This document shows positions 8,479 through 18,059 of a stretch of DNA of 50,473 nt, piece after piece (position 1 is the first letter of the stretch; every line of letters starts with the position of its first letter). The notes below the pieces were generated by a model. The model had not been told where the DNA came from, did not search any database, and saw nothing but the letters and a program-made list of their open reading frames with translations. A program made the translations under genes and the position numbers. Origin of the DNA: an uncultured Schlesneria sp. (GTDB lineage Bacteria > Planctomycetota > Planctomycetia > Planctomycetales > Planctomycetaceae); assembly GCA_903834925.1 (NCBI GenBank), contig CAILLA010000185.1, positions 1 to 50,473 on the forward strand, read 5' to 3'.

Positions 8479-9990
8479 TTACGCAGTCTCTGCCAGTTGT
8501 CCCAGCCGTTTCAAAATCAGCAGTTCCAGCACTAACATCAAACCAAGCAACGCAAGGCATGTGACGCCGAACAGTGTACATCGACTGATCTCATCCAACC
8601 TCGACGTAAACACGGCAACGACATAGAGCCATCCCGCCGCAAAGCAAATGGTCAGGGTCATGGGGGTCCCTTTCCAGCCAAAATAAAGCGAGAGCAGAAC
8701 CAGCAGATGGAGATATCCAAATACGCTAAGTCCGATTGTTGTTGTTCCAATCATGAGCTCCAGGTAAGCCCCGAAATTACGCTGGATGTGTTCGTGGAAA
8801 ATCATCATCAAGAGAATAAAAACGAATGGCGAGATGATTGTCGGTGCCAATCCAACGGCCCACCCGCAGCACTTCTCCAAAGCCAATTGCGGCAGCGTGT
8901 GAGGGGTTTGAACTAACGCCGACCATGTGCGATTGCGAACCTCGTCCTGAAATAACTTACTGGCAAACCATGTGCCGTCAAGGATTCCAAAAAGCCCACT
9001 AAAGATTGCAGACCAGGCAAATGTAAACCCGATGTGACCGCCTGGTCTGTTTATGGATTGAAATGTCGTCAGCACCGCAAAAAAGATCGCCAATTGAACG
9101 CCAATCCGCATGATCGTCCAGGGAATTCCACCCGTTGCAAAAATGTATTCTCGCCAGATGATTGGCTTGGGCCACGGACGCCGTGAGCGGCGAGGGGTGA
9201 GCTTCAATTCCAAAGGGCGATCGTCTCGTGCATCAGTCAGTGCAAGTCGATCAAAGGCCAGCCACGACAAGATCAGACACAAAAAACCAACGATCGCGCT
9301 GAAGGTAACTGCCAGGCACCACGGTGAATCATGGAATCCCGATTCGGTGATCTCGAGCATTCGCATCGGCAGACTGATCGGCCACAGCGCCTGAAGGGAT
9401 TTCCATCCCCAAAGCGTTCCAAAAGCCCACAAAAAGAAGTAAGGCAATGAATACGCTGCAACAATGATGGCCGTCCACTGTGCCGCCTTTCCACCGTTCG
9501 GCTGGAAAACAGATACGGTGATTCCAACCATAGCCAGCAACCAGAGGTAAGCCGCCAGAGCAATGTACGCGGCATAGACCTGTGCCCATGACACGCCACC
9601 CAACGTAATCGCGACAACCGTGAAAGGGTACTGGATGGCGATCAGCAAGGCGGCGTCGCAAAGGATGCCCATCGTTTTTCCGAGGATAATCACCAAAGGA
9701 CTGATGTCTGCCAGTCGCATCAACCCCAACGTTTCTTCTTCTTTCTCTTCAGTAATTGTCTGCGAGAATCCGAAGATCGCGGTCGCTGAAAGAAATAACG
9801 CCGTGATCATCAATTGAGCCTGAAACAACGGCAGGCCCGACGCATTGCTCCACGACAGGAAACAGGCGTAACAAACGGCGCAGTAGAGCACGATCGACAG
9901 CCCGAATCGGATGGCATGCGAGCCACTTCGCCGAACATCATTGGTCAGAGACTGCTTCGTTAATTGCCAGATACCGTAAAACACCAGCAT
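8479..9990 (-). CDS. ABC-2 type transporter permease
   Basis: 503 aa with about twelve hydrophobic segments, in two halves separated by a basic cytoplasmic loop (about DDRPLELKLTPRRSRRPWPKP). The EEKEEETLGLMRLADISP stretch in the first half and EVRNRTWSALVQTP in the second match the cytoplasmic coupling region of ABC-2 exporter permeases of the multi-copper/gliding-type family (the E-x-x-x-x-T pattern). It would act in the inner membrane with an ATPase, but no ATPase gene lies beside it in the window, so the partner must be elsewhere or lost. GAGG precedes the ATG by only 2 nt, so the true start could differ slightly. Confidence 0.85.
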   Translation of the reverse strand: MLVFYGIWQLTKQSLTNDVRRSGSHAIRFGLSIVLYCAVCYACFLSWSNASGLPLFQAQLMITALFLSATAIFGFSQTITEEKEEETLGLMRLADISPLVIILGKTMGILCDAALLIAIQYPFTVVAITLGGVSWAQVYAAYIALAAYLWLLAMVGITVSVFQPNGGKAAQWTAIIVAAYSLPYFFLWAFGTLWGWKSLQALWPISLPMRMLEITESGFHDSPWCLAVTFSAIVGFLCLILSWLAFDRLALTDARDDRPLELKLTPRRSRRPWPKPIIWREYIFATGGIPWTIMRIGVQLAIFFAVLTTFQSINRPGGHIGFTFAWSAIFSGLFGILDGTWFASKLFQDEVRNRTWSALVQTPHTLPQLALEKCCGWAVGLAPTIISPFVFILLMMIFHEHIQRNFGAYLELMIGTTTIGLSVFGYLHLLVLLSLYFGWKGTPMTLTICFAAGWLYVVAVFTSRLDEISRCTLFGVTCLALLGLMLVLELLILKRLGQLAETA

Positions 9991-10069
9991 ATCCTCGGGC
10001 GAGCGAAATCCGAAGTGTCGATCAACATGCGCTTCTCAAAGCCAGAAGGCAAGTAACCGGGTTCCTTCA

Positions 10070-10270
10070 ATGTGGCTTAAGTCTCTCAAGAAGCTGAAAC
10101 CTCGAATTAAAATAACAACCCTTACCATCTACCAATTCTTCCGCGAGATCGCAAAACTCGGCGGCTTCCTCGGCCGCAAGCACGATGGCGAACCGGGTTG
10201 GCAGACGATCTGGCGAGGGTTCAAAAAACTACAACTCATCATTCAAGGAATGGAACTCGCCAGAAATTGA
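10070..10270 (+). pseudogene. 3' remnant of an IS4-family transposase
   Basis: 66 codons whose sequence (REIAKLGGFLGRKHDGEPGW, then QTIWRGFKKLQ) is the C-terminal end of IS4-type transposases, where the LGGFLGRKxDGxPG signature precedes the stop. The rest of the transposase, including the DDE residues, is absent; upstream sequence is unrelated. The left part of the insertion has therefore been lost. It lies between the permease gene and the NtrC-type regulator. Confidence 0.8.
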
Positions 10271-10340
10271 TCAGCCCAAAACGTGGGTAAAGACAAGGAT
10301 TGACATCCCCGGCTCGCCTGGTCAACACGCGATTGATTGT

Positions 10341-10391
10341 CCTATCCTGAATCCATCTGGCGACGCGCATGAACCGGCTGTGCCGGGCCGG
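10341..10391 (-). repeat. 51-bp repeat behind the NtrC gene stop (copy 1)
   Basis: Matches 24427-24477 at about 45 of 51 positions. On the minus strand it begins with the inverted repeat CCGGCCCGGCACAGCCGG only 4 bp after the TAA stop of the NtrC-type gene, so it would be transcribed as a 3' hairpin. There is no T-run. Confidence 0.75.
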
Positions 10392-10395
10392 GGCA

Positions 10396-11787
10396 TTATG
10401 TCATTAATTGACGTTCGAAACTGATGCCGTACTTTTTCATTTTCTTGTAGAGTGTTGTTCGGTTGATTCCCAGTGCGTCCGCAGTTTCCTGGCGGTTCCA
10501 GCCGTGGGTTTCCAGGGCTTCGATGATCAATTGCTTTTCGGGTGTGGCGAGAGCGGATTTCAGCTGATTGCCTGCCTGAGCGAAACGGCCGCCGAGTTCT
10601 GCGAAGGAATCGTCTCGCCTTAGTGCGTCGGGGAAGTCGCTGGGTTGAATGATCGTGTTCTTTGTTAGAACGACCGCTCGTTCGATGACGTTGACCAGTT
10701 CGCGAACATTGCCCGGCCAACGGTATCGTTGAAGCAGTTCGACCGCATCGAGACTGAAACCGGTGACTCGTTTGCCCGTCTGCTTGATGAACTCTTGCAG
10801 GTAATGCTCGGCAAGCAATGGAATATCACTGGTCCGCTCACGCAGGGGTGGCTGGGTCAGAGAGACGACGTTGATGCGGTAGTAAAGGTCCTGCCGGAAC
10901 TCCCCTTTTCGAACCGACTCTTCTAGATCGAGATTCGTAGCGAGAATCATGCGGACGTCGATTTTTTGAGTCTTGGTTGACCCAACCGGTTCGAACTCAC
11001 GGTCCTGGAGGACTCGTAGCAGTTTGACTTGCAGGCTGGGTGACGCGGTTCCGATTTCGTCGAGGAAAATCGTTCCGCCATTGGCTTGCAGGAATTTCCC
11101 CATCTTGTCGTGGTTAGCTCCGGTGAACGCTCCGGCAACATGGCCGAAGAGTTCGCTTTCCAGCAAGGAGTCGGGCAACGCACCGCAGGCGACTTCGACG
11201 AACGGTTTGTCTCGACGGTTACTCATTTGATGAATCGCTCGGGCGGTCATTGTTTTTCCCGTGCCGGATTCACCGAGGACCAGAACCGTGGTCCGCATGT
11301 CCGACACGCTTTCGATCACGTCAAACATTTTCTGCATGCGGTAATCGTGGCCGACGATATTGCCCAGGCCGTACCGTTGATCAAAAGCTTGTTTCAACTG
11401 GCGGCTTTCACTGTCAATCTGTTTTTGACCGAGTGCCCGGTTGATCGAGAATGTCAGCTCGTCGTCCACGACCGGTTTGGTGAGGTAATCGAAGGCACCC
11501 AGCCGGATGGCATCGACTGCGCTTTCAATCGTGCCAAATCCGGTGAGCAGAATGACCTGTGTTTCAGGAGCGGACTGCGTCGTCCATTCGAGTAGTCGGA
11601 ACCCGTCTTGATCGGGGAGATTCACGTCACAGACGACGGCGTCGAAGGGGTATTCTTTGATTCTCTGGATCGCATCCAGACAATTCTGCGCGGTTTCAGT
11701 CCTGTGACCCAGGCTACGAAGGTAGTCCGCCATCGATTCCAACACCAGCGGATCGTCATCAACAAGCAAAAGGGAACCATGATTCAT
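10396..11787 (-). CDS. NtrC-family sigma-54-dependent response regulator
   Basis: 463 aa from the ATG at 11787, chosen because the receiver domain begins right there ([13 protein letters not shown]); the open frame runs to 11832 but without a ribosome site. Receiver domain: DDD at 10-12, phosphoacceptor Asp54 (VVCDVNLPD), Thr82 and Lys104. AAA+ domain: Walker A GESGTGKT (172-179), GAFTGA loop (219-224) that contacts sigma-54, Walker [10 protein letters not shown], and the RWPGNVREL sensor II motif. C-terminal Fis-type helix-turn-helix ([21 protein letters not shown]). All key residues are present. No sensor kinase lies next to it. It is divergent from the HtrA-like gene with a 509-bp shared upstream region. 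Confidence 0.95.
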   Translation of the reverse strand: MNHGSLLLVDDDPLVLESMADYLRSLGHRTETAQNCLDAIQRIKEYPFDAVVCDVNLPDQDGFRLLEWTTQSAPETQVILLTGFGTIESAVDAIRLGAFDYLTKPVVDDELTFSINRALGQKQIDSESRQLKQAFDQRYGLGNIVGHDYRMQKMFDVIESVSDMRTTVLVLGESGTGKTMTARAIHQMSNRRDKPFVEVACGALPDSLLESELFGHVAGAFTGANHDKMGKFLQANGGTIFLDEIGTASPSLQVKLLRVLQDREFEPVGSTKTQKIDVRMILATNLDLEESVRKGEFRQDLYYRINVVSLTQPPLRERTSDIPLLAEHYLQEFIKQTGKRVTGFSLDAVELLQRYRWPGNVRELVNVIERAVVLTKNTIIQPSDFPDALRRDDSFAELGGRFAQAGNQLKSALATPEKQLIIEALETHGWNRQETADALGINRTTLYKKMKKYGISFERQLMT

Positions 11788-12296
11788 CACTTGAGTGCTT
11801 TTCAAAAAGAGGTTTTTAAACCTGTAAGTCATAAAACAAATGCGTAGTCAGCGAAAAAGGTTTGTGTATTGTGCCACTGCATCGGAGTCTTCGGAGACGC
11901 AGTGTCTTCAGTCTTCCAGATGTCGAAGAGCACTGGGTTACCGAAGACGGTAATCCAGTGGCACCCAGACTTCTCGATGTGACCCATCAACCTCGTCAAC
12001 CTGCCGCTTAACCCGGTAAATCACACGTTGCCACGTGTAACGGTCTTGCCTTCTGCGGCAGGCTGGCAAACAATTCCTGTTGGTCGTGACGCAAACATAG
12101 GTCACCGTGGCGAGTCGTCAACATTTTTCGTCAACAATTGTTGCAAGAAAGCCTCATCATGCTTCCGTAACCGCAAATCGACCTGAAATTTCGAGTTGTG
12201 CTCTTCCCCAGGCCGGGCAGATCAGCGAATCTGATAGCGGACGCCGTTTCCTTCGTTAGAATGGGAACGGTAGGTCATTCGAGCAGAAAGAGTTTC
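11788..12296. other. Divergent intergenic region between regulator and protease
   Basis: Contains repeat copy 2 (11871-11964), the dyad ACACGT-TGCC-ACGTGT around 12027-12042, and the perfect palindrome CAACAATTGTTG (12132-12143) between two CGTCAACA-like words. These could be operators for either divergent gene. I looked for a sigma-54 promoter (TGGCAC-N5-TTGC) and did not find a convincing one. Confidence 0.45.
11871..11964 (-). repeat. Double-hairpin GTGCCACTG element, copy 2
   Basis: 94 bp with ends GTGCCACTGC / CCAGTGGCAC and an internal AAGAGCAC word; same orientation as copy 1. It lies in the gap between the divergent NtrC-type and HtrA-like genes. Confidence 0.88.
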
Positions 12297-14045
12297 ATGA
12301 AAAGTCCAATTGCGTTGCTGAGTCTCCTTGTTGGATTCATCGCAATGTCGGAAGGCGGATTGTTCGCCGCTGAAGCCGATGTGCTTCAGGCTCAGCAGAA
12401 CCGGACCGATGTCGTTAAGCGAGCCGCGCCGACCGTGGTCGCGATCTTTTCGCCGGACGGGAACGGCGGTGGATCAGGCGTTCTGATCAGTCCCGATGGT
12501 TACGCGCTTTCGAACTTCCACGTGACCAGTGCCTGTGGCAATTTCATGAAGTGCGGATTGAACGACGGCGTTCTCTATGACGCAGTCATCGTCGGCTTTG
12601 ATCCAACAGGCGACGTGGCACTGATCAAATTGCTGGGCCGAAACGATTTTCCGTTTGCCCCGCTAGGAAACAGCGACGCCCTGTCGGCGGGTGACTGGAC
12701 GTATGCGATGGGGAATCCATTCTTGCTCGCCACCGATTTTCAGCCGACCGTCACGTTCGGAATGGTGAGCGGTGTTCATCGCTATCAGTACCCGGCGGGA
12801 ACGTTCCTGGAATATACCGATTGCATTCAAGTGGATACGTCGATCAATCCGGGGAACTCGGGTGGACCCCTATTCAATGCGGCGGGCGAACTGATTGGGA
12901 TCAACGGACGCATCGCGGTGGAAAAACGAGGTCGAGTCAACGTCGGGGCCGGATACGCCATCTCGATCAATCAGATCAAGCACTTCATGGATCAGCTTCG
13001 CGGTGGTCATATCGTTGATCATGCGACTTTGGGTGCAACCGTTCGGACCGGTTCGGATCGAACCGTGCTTGTCGACTCGATCCTGGAATCGTCAGACGCT
13101 TACCGACGCGGCCTTCGCGAAGATGACGAGATCATTTCGTTTGCCGGTCGACCGATCGGAAGCGTGAACCAGTTCAAGAATATCCTGGGGATCTATCCCA
13201 AGGGCTGGTCTCTGCCGCTTGTCTATCGGCGAGAAGGGAGAAAGCAGGAAATCTTCGTTGAACTACCCGCCCTGCACCGGAAGTCGGAACTTACGCAGGC
13301 TGAGGGACCAAAGGCACCGAAGCCACCTGGACCAAGAAAACCTGATCCGAAAAAAACCGACGATCCCAAGCTTGTTGAAGCCGAATTGCCAAAGGAAGAG
13401 ATTCCCGAAGAGTACAAAAAACTGTTCGTCAAAAAAACGGGATATGCGAACTATTACTTCAATCAGCAGGAACAGCAACGAGTCTTGCAGGGGTTGGAAC
13501 CATTCGTTAGCTGGCAAGGTCCACAGGCGAAATGGGTTTTAAATGGCAAAACCGCTGATGGGGACAATTTTCAGATCAAACTGTTACCTCAGGCTTTGAC
13601 GGCTCAGTTTACGAAGCGAGCACCCGGTCTGCAAAATCTCGACGGAGCCGACTTCATTGATGAACCGCCCGGTTCGGGTGGACTGCTGGCGGCTCTGTAT
13701 CAATTCAAACTGCTGCTAAGCGAAGGGAAATCGGCGTTCACTCAGTTCTCGTACTCTGGTAGCCAGCCGCTCGACGGACGAGGAACGATGGTGGATGTGC
13801 TTGAAACAAAGAAGTCATCGGTCGAATGCCGCTGGTACTTTTCAGTCACTGATGGCGCGCTGGTCGGTTTTGATTCGTCGCTGGGTGAAGATGTCGATTC
13901 GTGCGAAGTTCGATTTCTGCAATACGGTGATTTCCAGGGTCGACGTTTCCCGAACCGCATTTCGGTGCGTTATGGAGAAATCTCATATGGAATTTTTGAA
14001 ATACAAACGATCGACGTGACGGCAGCGAATGAAACACAGAATTAG
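12297..14045 (+). CDS. HtrA/Deg-like secreted serine protease with PDZ domain
   Basis: 582 aa from the ATG at 12297, which starts directly at a signal peptide (MKSPIALLSLLVGFIAMSEGGLFAAEA without its upstream extension). The trypsin-fold domain has the full triad: His75 (SNFHV), Asp106 (TGDVALI) and Ser188 (NPGNSGGP). A PDZ domain follows (about 240-330: ILESSDAYRRGLREDDEIISF), then a Pro/Lys-rich linker, and then about 200 residues of a C-terminal domain I do not recognise (from about YKKLFVKKTGYANYYF). It should act in the periplasm on misfolded or specific substrates. The second trypsin-fold gene lies 155 bp downstream on the same strand, separated by repeat copy 3. Confidence 0.92.
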   Translation: MKSPIALLSLLVGFIAMSEGGLFAAEADVLQAQQNRTDVVKRAAPTVVAIFSPDGNGGGSGVLISPDGYALSNFHVTSACGNFMKCGLNDGVLYDAVIVGFDPTGDVALIKLLGRNDFPFAPLGNSDALSAGDWTYAMGNPFLLATDFQPTVTFGMVSGVHRYQYPAGTFLEYTDCIQVDTSINPGNSGGPLFNAAGELIGINGRIAVEKRGRVNVGAGYAISINQIKHFMDQLRGGHIVDHATLGATVRTGSDRTVLVDSILESSDAYRRGLREDDEIISFAGRPIGSVNQFKNILGIYPKGWSLPLVYRREGRKQEIFVELPALHRKSELTQAEGPKAPKPPGPRKPDPKKTDDPKLVEAELPKEEIPEEYKKLFVKKTGYANYYFNQQEQQRVLQGLEPFVSWQGPQAKWVLNGKTADGDNFQIKLLPQALTAQFTKRAPGLQNLDGADFIDEPPGSGGLLAALYQFKLLLSEGKSAFTQFSYSGSQPLDGRGTMVDVLETKKSSVECRWYFSVTDGALVGFDSSLGEDVDSCEVRFLQYGDFQGRRFPNRISVRYGEISYGIFEIQTIDVTAANETQN

Positions 14046-14069
14046 GGACTTGTTGAGGAAAAACGTCTG

Positions 14070-14156
14070 GTGCCACTGCTTGACCGTCCTCGGTCAAGCA
14101 GTGCTCTTTGACTGAAAGAAGACACTGCTTCTCCGAAGACTCCGAAGCAGTGGCAC
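14070..14156 (+). repeat. Double-hairpin GTGCCACTG element, copy 3
   Basis: 87 bp. The left hairpin is a perfect 12-bp stem, CACTGCTTGACC / GGTCAAGCAGTG with loop GTCCTC. The right hairpin is CACTGCTTC...GAAGCAGTG. Ends GTGCCACTGC / GCAGTGGCAC. It lies between the two trypsin-fold genes on the same strand, where it could act as an mRNA processing or attenuation structure. Confidence 0.9.
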
Positions 14157-14199
14157 AAATGCCGAAATTTCAACTTTGATACAACATAGGTTGCGTTTG

Positions 14200-15249
14200 A
14201 TGCACACGATGAAAATCCAGACCCTTGTTTTGACTTGCCTGATCTTCAGTTCTTTCCTTGCGAATAACGATTGTTCGGCTCAATCCACCGCGCAGACAAT
14301 TGCAGACGTCTCGCCGAAAGTCGTCAAAATCTTTGGGGCCGGCGGGGGCAAGAATCTCTATGCCTATGGGACGGGATTTCTTGTCTCACCCCAGGGTCAC
14401 ATTGTCACGGTCTGGAGCCATATCCTTGATAGCGACACGGTTGCCATCGTATTGAACGATGGTCGTCGGTATGAGGGAAAAGTTGTCGGGTTCGAACCAC
14501 CACTCGATCTGGCAGTGCTGAAAATTGAGGCCGATGGATTGCCGTACTTCGATCTAAATCTTGCAACCAGCGCAGGACCGGGTGCTCGAGTACTGGGCTT
14601 CAGCAACGCCTTCAAAGTCGCGACCGGCGATGAACCGGTTTCTGTCATTCACGGTGTGATTGCCGCGAAAACGACATTGGCCGCTCGACGAGGCGCTTTC
14701 GAGTCACCCTACACCGGGTCTGTCTATGTGGTGGATGCCGTCACCAATAATGCTGGGGCAGCAGGTGGCGCGTTGACCACATGGGATGGTCGCCTGCTCG
14801 GGATGATCGGCAAGGAATTGCGAAATACGCAAACCAACACGTGGCTGAACTACGTGATGCCGATCAGCGAACTGAGCGAAACGGTCGAACAGATCATCAC
14901 CGGCCGATTTCAGTCGAAGAAACAGGATGAAGAAGAGGGTGGCTCATTAACCAAGAAAAAGCCTCGTCGTTACGACGCGAATGATTTTGGGATTATTACG
15001 ATCCCGGACGTTGTGGCCCGGACACCCGCTTACATCGACAGAATTCTACCTGGATCACCTGCCGAGACCGCCGGACTGCAACCGAATGACCTGATCCTGT
15101 TTGTCGGTAATGATCTGGTCCAGTCATGTCAGACCCTGAAGGAAGAACTGGGCCGACTGGAAAGTGGCGACCAGCTGAAGATTGTCGTCCGCCGGGAAGA
15201 CAAACTCATAACGGTCAGCATGCCGGTTGTGAAGAAGGTGGTGGAGTAA
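14200..15249 (+). CDS. Trypsin-fold PDZ protein lacking the catalytic serine (pseudoprotease)
   Basis: 349 aa, from ATG 14200 (a second ATG at 14209 is equally possible; AGG lies 9 nt before the first). Signal peptide ([23 protein letters not shown]). The trypsin fold is clear: [10 protein letters not shown], His74 (VWSHIL), Asp103 (PLDLAVLK). At the serine position, where the upstream protease reads NPGNSGGPL, this protein reads NAGAAGGAL: Ser is Ala188 and the flanking Asn and Pro are changed too. A PDZ domain follows (about 260-345: [24 protein letters not shown]). So it probably binds rather than cuts, perhaps as partner or decoy for the upstream protease. The last 35 bp overlap the convergent methyltransferase gene. 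Confidence 0.9.
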   Translation: MHTMKIQTLVLTCLIFSSFLANNDCSAQSTAQTIADVSPKVVKIFGAGGGKNLYAYGTGFLVSPQGHIVTVWSHILDSDTVAIVLNDGRRYEGKVVGFEPPLDLAVLKIEADGLPYFDLNLATSAGPGARVLGFSNAFKVATGDEPVSVIHGVIAAKTTLAARRGAFESPYTGSVYVVDAVTNNAGAAGGALTTWDGRLLGMIGKELRNTQTNTWLNYVMPISELSETVEQIITGRFQSKKQDEEEGGSLTKKKPRRYDANDFGIITIPDVVARTPAYIDRILPGSPAETAGLQPNDLILFVGNDLVQSCQTLKEELGRLESGDQLKIVVRREDKLITVSMPVVKKVVE

Positions 15250-15988
15250 GCGGTTTTCGTCCGACAAATCGATAGAATGGTGCTCGAACGAATGGCAGGT
15301 AGGGAACCTTGCCTTGATCCTGATCTAATGAAACCGTATCGAACCGGCTTTGCAGGTACGGGATGTGATCCGGGCTCAGAAAAACGTTGTCGTTAGCAAA
15401 CCAGGCCTGCCATAACGTTCTTGTTGACCAGGCATGTTTCCGCAGGCCTTCGGCTGGCCATTTCCTCGCGACGAAGAAGTCGACGACGCCGAAGGTTCCG
15501 CCTGGTTTCAGCATTTTTAAGGCTTGATCGATCGTCAGAAACCAGTCGGGAATCATCGTCAACGAATACGAGCACGTGACGACATCAGCCATCCCTTCGG
15601 GAGGGACAAACTTGGTGGCATCGGCATGGACTGTCTGGACGTTGTTCCATTGGCGAGCCTGGATTCTCTGGTCGGCAATCTTGAGCAACGAAGTCGATAG
15701 ATCAACGAGATAAACCTTGGAAAACTCGTTCAGACGAGGTCCCCAGTTCTCGGCGTTTTCGCCTGTCCCAGCACCGAGATCAACCCAGATCCCTCCAGGA
15801 GCCGATGGCAAGGACGCGAACATTTCTTCGCGCCCGTGCAAAAGCCGTTTTCGGAAGGCATCGTAGCCAGCCGCCTGGCCGGAATAGAAATTCTCAAGTC
15901 GTTCTTCGTGCGTCCGGCCCCGGCCTCCTGTGACAGCCATATGCCACAGGATTTTGAGGTCGCTGAAAAATCCGCCAGAACTCGCCAC
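15215..15988 (-). CDS. BtaB-like SAM-dependent methyltransferase
   Basis: 257 aa from a GTG at 15988, chosen because GAGG (15997-16000) lies 8 nt upstream; a longer frame from a TTG at 16021 has no ribosome site. SAM motif I is VDLGAGTG. The N terminus ([29 protein letters not shown]) and the C terminus ([15 protein letters not shown], then [20 protein letters not shown]) match the methyltransferase half of betaine-lipid synthase (BtaB/BTA1), which methylates diacylglyceryl-homoserine three times to give the phosphorus-free lipid DGTS. The partner BtaA is not in the window, so the substrate is inferred. It is co-directional with, and 40 bp downstream of, the 574-aa secreted protein gene. Confidence 0.82.
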   Translation of the reverse strand: MASSGGFFSDLKILWHMAVTGGRGRTHEERLENFYSGQAAGYDAFRKRLLHGREEMFASLPSAPGGIWVDLGAGTGENAENWGPRLNEFSKVYLVDLSTSLLKIADQRIQARQWNNVQTVHADATKFVPPEGMADVVTCSYSLTMIPDWFLTIDQALKMLKPGGTFGVVDFFVARKWPAEGLRKHAWSTRTLWQAWFANDNVFLSPDHIPYLQSRFDTVSLDQDQGKVPYLPFVRAPFYRFVGRKPLTPPPSSQPAC

Positions 15989-16001
15989 AAGAATTTCCTC
16001 G
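15989..16001 (-). promoter_or_regulatory. Ribosome site fixing the GTG start of the BtaB-like gene
   Basis: On the minus strand CGAGG at 15997-16001 is followed by 8 nt and then GTG at 15988. This decides against the longer TTG frame. Confidence 0.6.
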
Positions 16002-16028
16002 TCGTGCTGGTACTGCTTCAACCTGTGT

Positions 16029-17753
16029 TTACTGAATCTGCTTTGCCCCGTCGGCGATCACCGAACCGATATATTTCAGGGCACATTCGTTGAGTTCGAC
16101 GAAACCTTCGATCTTGTTGTCGGTTCGTCGTAACTCACCCTTTAACAACGAATCACATCCGGCCATCGCGTCCTGGGCAAGCTTACGATACTTATCCAGA
16201 TCTTTTCGTTGTTGTTGCTGATCTTTCGTCAGACCAGCCACTGCGGGGAGTTCTTTCTGAATGATGTCCACTAGTTTCACAAGTTTAGCAAGCTGTACCT
16301 GATAGCTGACAACAACTGCGTCAGCCTTTTCGGGGGCTGGCTGTGCGGTCTGATCGATCGCGGTTTTCAACTGAGCCAGGCCGTCAGCTCCGGCGGCACC
16401 CCACACGGCGTCCTGGCTGGTTCCGACGTAGAGGACGGTGTTGTCCGCAAAAGCCTTCTGGAACGATTCAAGACGCGTTTTTGGAACGGTCAATTCATGA
16501 ATCTTGACGCCACCATGTTCGTGGACATCGAGTTTGACTTCCCATTCGGATTTCAATTTTGGCAGGATTTTGACGATTTCGTCAGCCTGTTTGCCGTTGG
16601 CTGTTCGAATTCCGCAGACCAGCACGTTTTTCCCCGGTGCGACGGCATGAGCGTCAACAAAAGCATCGACCACTCCAAGATCCAATCCCGCAGTCAGCAG
16701 ATCGAGAAACGTATTGGTGGCTTGCTGTGTGGCTGCTTTTTGCTCGTCGCTGTACGTCGCCGCTGGCCGTGCTTTGATTTCGGACTCGACCACCGGTCGA
16801 ACGGCTTTGTAGAAGTCTTTAATATGGGCCACTCGGACTGAATCGAGCGGGAAATTCAGTCGCCCGACCGCAATCGGGCTATCGTGCAGTTTGACATTGG
16901 CAAAGTAGCTCGGCTTAACTGCAAATTGCTCGATGCTCTTCAGCAGATCCGTTTCTGGTAGAGCGGTCAGCGAGAATTCGCCCCGTCCGGATCCATCAGG
17001 CGAGACCGCATTTGTGGTCCAGCTGGCTTGCAGAGACTCCGATTCGACAAGAAAACGTTCCGCTTCGTTCAGATACTGAGTCGCGGACAGCTTTCGCAGG
17101 TTAAAGACATTCTGGTCTTCATTCCGCTTGATGCGAATTAATGCTTCGAATTGTTTACGAAGTTCTTTAAAGTTGTCTCGTCGTTTGGCCAGACCGGCTG
17201 TGTCATTTTTCAGCTCGGCAACAACGTCTTTGTTCAACGCCAGTAGCGGCTGCAAGTCAGCAGTCGGGAGTGGACGGTTTGCGGGAACCGATTCTTTCAG
17301 AGACGCGATCCAGGCATAATCCTTTTCATACCGCAGGAAGAATGGCTTCTTTCCCTTTTCGAAAATTTCGTAAAAGTCCTGGCCGATCGCTTTGTTTTGG
17401 TATCCCATCCCTTTGAGGCTGGGGATAAACCCAGTCGCTCTGTTGAGCAGGTTTGAAATCGGAATTCGGGACTCGTAAGAGAGTTCATCTTTTCGGAACA
17501 CCACATCGATTGAAATCGGCTTTTTCTCGTCGACACCCTGGGTGAAAGCGCCGATCAGATTTTCTTTGATATTCTTCCATTGTTTCTTCAGGTCGGCTGT
17601 GGGACTCAGTTCAACCAGCCATTTCAAATCGTCTTCAACAGCCGAGACACTGGGGATGACAACTCGAATACGAGCTTCCGATTGAGCGACTGCGGATTGG
17701 ACCGCCAATCCTGTCAAAGCGATGAAAAAGAGAGCGAGCTTTCGAACGAACAC
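16029..17753 (-). CDS. Secreted planctomycete protein of unknown function
   Basis: 574 aa from a GTG at 17753, chosen because a perfect AAAGGAG lies 6 nt upstream (17760-17766) and the signal peptide ([22 protein letters not shown]) starts just after it; the open frame reaches 17804 without a ribosome site. The mature protein has mixed alpha/beta character with a Lys/Arg-rich helical stretch (about 190-250, [22 protein letters not shown] split around it) and two similar-looking halves of strand-helix units. No enzymatic motif is seen. It is in line with the BtaB-like methyltransferase gene, 40 bp apart, so the two may share a transcript. Family known to me only as hypothetical in planctomycetes. 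Confidence 0.82.
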   Translation of the reverse strand: MFVRKLALFFIALTGLAVQSAVAQSEARIRVVIPSVSAVEDDLKWLVELSPTADLKKQWKNIKENLIGAFTQGVDEKKPISIDVVFRKDELSYESRIPISNLLNRATGFIPSLKGMGYQNKAIGQDFYEIFEKGKKPFFLRYEKDYAWIASLKESVPANRPLPTADLQPLLALNKDVVAELKNDTAGLAKRRDNFKELRKQFEALIRIKRNEDQNVFNLRKLSATQYLNEAERFLVESESLQASWTTNAVSPDGSGRGEFSLTALPETDLLKSIEQFAVKPSYFANVKLHDSPIAVGRLNFPLDSVRVAHIKDFYKAVRPVVESEIKARPAATYSDEQKAATQQATNTFLDLLTAGLDLGVVDAFVDAHAVAPGKNVLVCGIRTANGKQADEIVKILPKLKSEWEVKLDVHEHGGVKIHELTVPKTRLESFQKAFADNTVLYVGTSQDAVWGAAGADGLAQLKTAIDQTAQPAPEKADAVVVSYQVQLAKLVKLVDIIQKELPAVAGLTKDQQQQRKDLDKYRKLAQDAMAGCDSLLKGELRRTDNKIEGFVELNECALKYIGSVIADGAKQIQ

Positions 17754-17759
17754 TGTTGA

Positions 17760-17766
17760 CTCCTTT
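17760..17766 (-). promoter_or_regulatory. Strong Shine-Dalgarno setting a GTG start
   Basis: AAAGGAG on the minus strand, 6 nt before GTG 17753. Confidence 0.75.
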
Positions 17767-18059
17767 ATCAGTCGTTCGGCAATAATCCCGATCGATTGGA
17801 CCATTGCACGAATCTACGAAGATCAGCTGATGAGACTGATTCTTCCAAAAATATCCACCAAAATGACCCGTCAGCACGATTCTCCCTTGAATTGTGCCAC
17901 GACAAAGGTCGCGCGGGATTCTAACTACGACAGGCAACTTGGGGAAGCCGCGTTCTGGTTTGAATCGGCACCAAAACCAGAATTACGAGCCATTTCAGCA
18001 GGAAATCCGAACGGGTCGCCTGGTCCAGTTTCCAGAAACGATCGACCTTGAGTGTAATT

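Noticed and set aside
8469-8496. CTGGCAG/CTGCCAG hairpin as a terminator between two convergent genes
   Set aside because: Stem overlaps the coding end of the permease gene and lacks a T-run.
11940-11985. Sigma-54 promoter for the HtrA-like gene
   Set aside because: TGGCAC is present but it is the end of the repeat element and the TTGC part at the right distance is missing.
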